Below, piece after piece: positions 5,163 through 5,498 of a stretch of 5,498 bases of DNA. The stretch lies in NCBI GenBank assembly GCA_937958375.1, contig CALGNY010000193.1:1-5498 (forward strand), written 5' to 3'. The notes under the pieces were generated by a model, which searched no databases, was not told where the DNA came from, and saw only the letters and a list, made by a program, of their open reading frames with translations. Numbering within the stretch: the first letter of the stretch is position 1; every line of letters starts with the position of its first letter. The DNA is from an uncultured Bacillaceae bacterium. Lineage in GTDB: Bacteria; Bacillota; Bacilli; Bacillales; Alkalibacillaceae. Position numbers and translations under genes: made by a program.

Positions 5163-5498
5163 ATGCTCGTCGTCATAACAAATGCGCCGAACAGGAGAGT
5201 ATATGTGCCCGTTGATAAAATAAATGTGCCCCCACTCTAACATATGTGCCCGTCGTTAAAATAAATGCGCCCCCCACGCCAACATATGTGTCCTTCGTGA
5301 AAATAAATGCGCCCTCCACGCCAACATATGTGTCCTTCGTGAAAATAAATGCGCCCTCCACGCCAACATATGTGCTCTTCGTGAAAATAAATGCGCCCTT
5401 CACGTCGAAATATGTGCCCGCCGTCTAAATATATGCGCCCTTCACGTCGAAATATGTGCCCGCCGTCTAAATATATGCGCCCACCACGCCAACATATG
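5163..5498. repeat. Array C, 21-bp units in 42-bp alternating dimers
   Basis: Unit starts (the ATG of ATGTGCC or ATGCGCC) fall at 5182, 5203, 5224, 5244, 5265, 5286, 5307, 5328, 5349, 5370, 5391, 5412, 5433, 5454, 5475 and 5496. All steps are 21 bp except one of 20. A decayed unit appears at 5163. The two kinds alternate strictly: one reads ATGTGYCC-CGT type followed by A-rich DNA, the other ATGCGCCC-CACG type ending AACAT or GAAAT. Blocks 5286-5327 and 5328-5369 are identical, as are 5391-5432 and 5433-5474, showing recent expansion in two different registers. The left units are more degenerate. The array continues beyond the window. Frames open on both strands only because 42 is a multiple of three. 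Confidence 0.92.

Noticed and set aside
5173..5428. Open frames on both strands encoding a 14-residue repeat peptide (such as VKINAPSTPTYVSF)
   Set aside because: They lie wholly in array C, where a 42-bp period keeps frames open automatically. Neither has a ribosome binding site.
4927..5498. CRISPR array
   Set aside because: Cores of ~10 bp with ~10-bp spacers (array B) or conserved contiguous 21-bp units (array C) do not fit CRISPR repeats of about 24-40 bp with spacers of 30 or more. No cas genes are present.

Overview
The window looks like chromosomal DNA from a low-G+C Gram-positive bacterium of the order Bacillales. The clues are strong AGGAGG-type ribosome binding sites, a TTG-started icd, sigma-A- and sigma-B-like promoters, and the gene order DUF441 membrane protein - citZ - icd - mdh, which is the Bacillus subtilis ytwI-citZ-icd-mdh arrangement. 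The proteins read as close relatives of the B. subtilis ones. A Planococcaceae-type or related host is a guess from overall impression only.

Layout, left to right. Positions 1-168 hold a gene-free tandem array (array A) of eight roughly 21-bp units that alternate between two subtypes. It is followed by a single repeat-like word (179-202) and a hairpin (201-230). A UPF0756/DUF441 membrane protein gene (ytwI-like) follows at 259-732. A 204-bp gap carries a good sigma-A promoter (824-852) and a perfect 8-bp-arm palindrome (886-905) in the presumed citZ leader. Then come citrate synthase (citZ, 937-2052), a terminator-like hairpin and a second wide inverted repeat, NADP-type isocitrate dehydrogenase (icd, 2188-3459) and malate dehydrogenase (mdh, 3515-4465), closed by a strong intrinsic terminator. 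A small acidic DUF2188 protein gene (4603-4854) has its own sigma-B-like promoter and terminator. The last 600 bases contain no credible gene. They carry two further arrays, B (4927-5133) and C (5163 to the window end), again with a period of about 21 bp.

The three dehydrogenase/synthase genes form the oxaloacetate-citrate-2-oxoglutarate arm of the TCA cycle. CitZ condenses oxaloacetate with acetyl-CoA, Icd oxidises isocitrate to 2-oxoglutarate, and Mdh regenerates oxaloacetate. Aconitase is encoded elsewhere. The hairpin between citZ and icd may reduce icd-mdh expression relative to citZ.

The most unusual content is the set of three unrelated-looking repeat arrays around this ordinary operon. 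All keep a spacing of 20-21 bp, which is two helical turns. Two are built as 42-bp alternating dimers. The third conserves only a ~10-bp core while the intervening bases vary. Their role is unknown.
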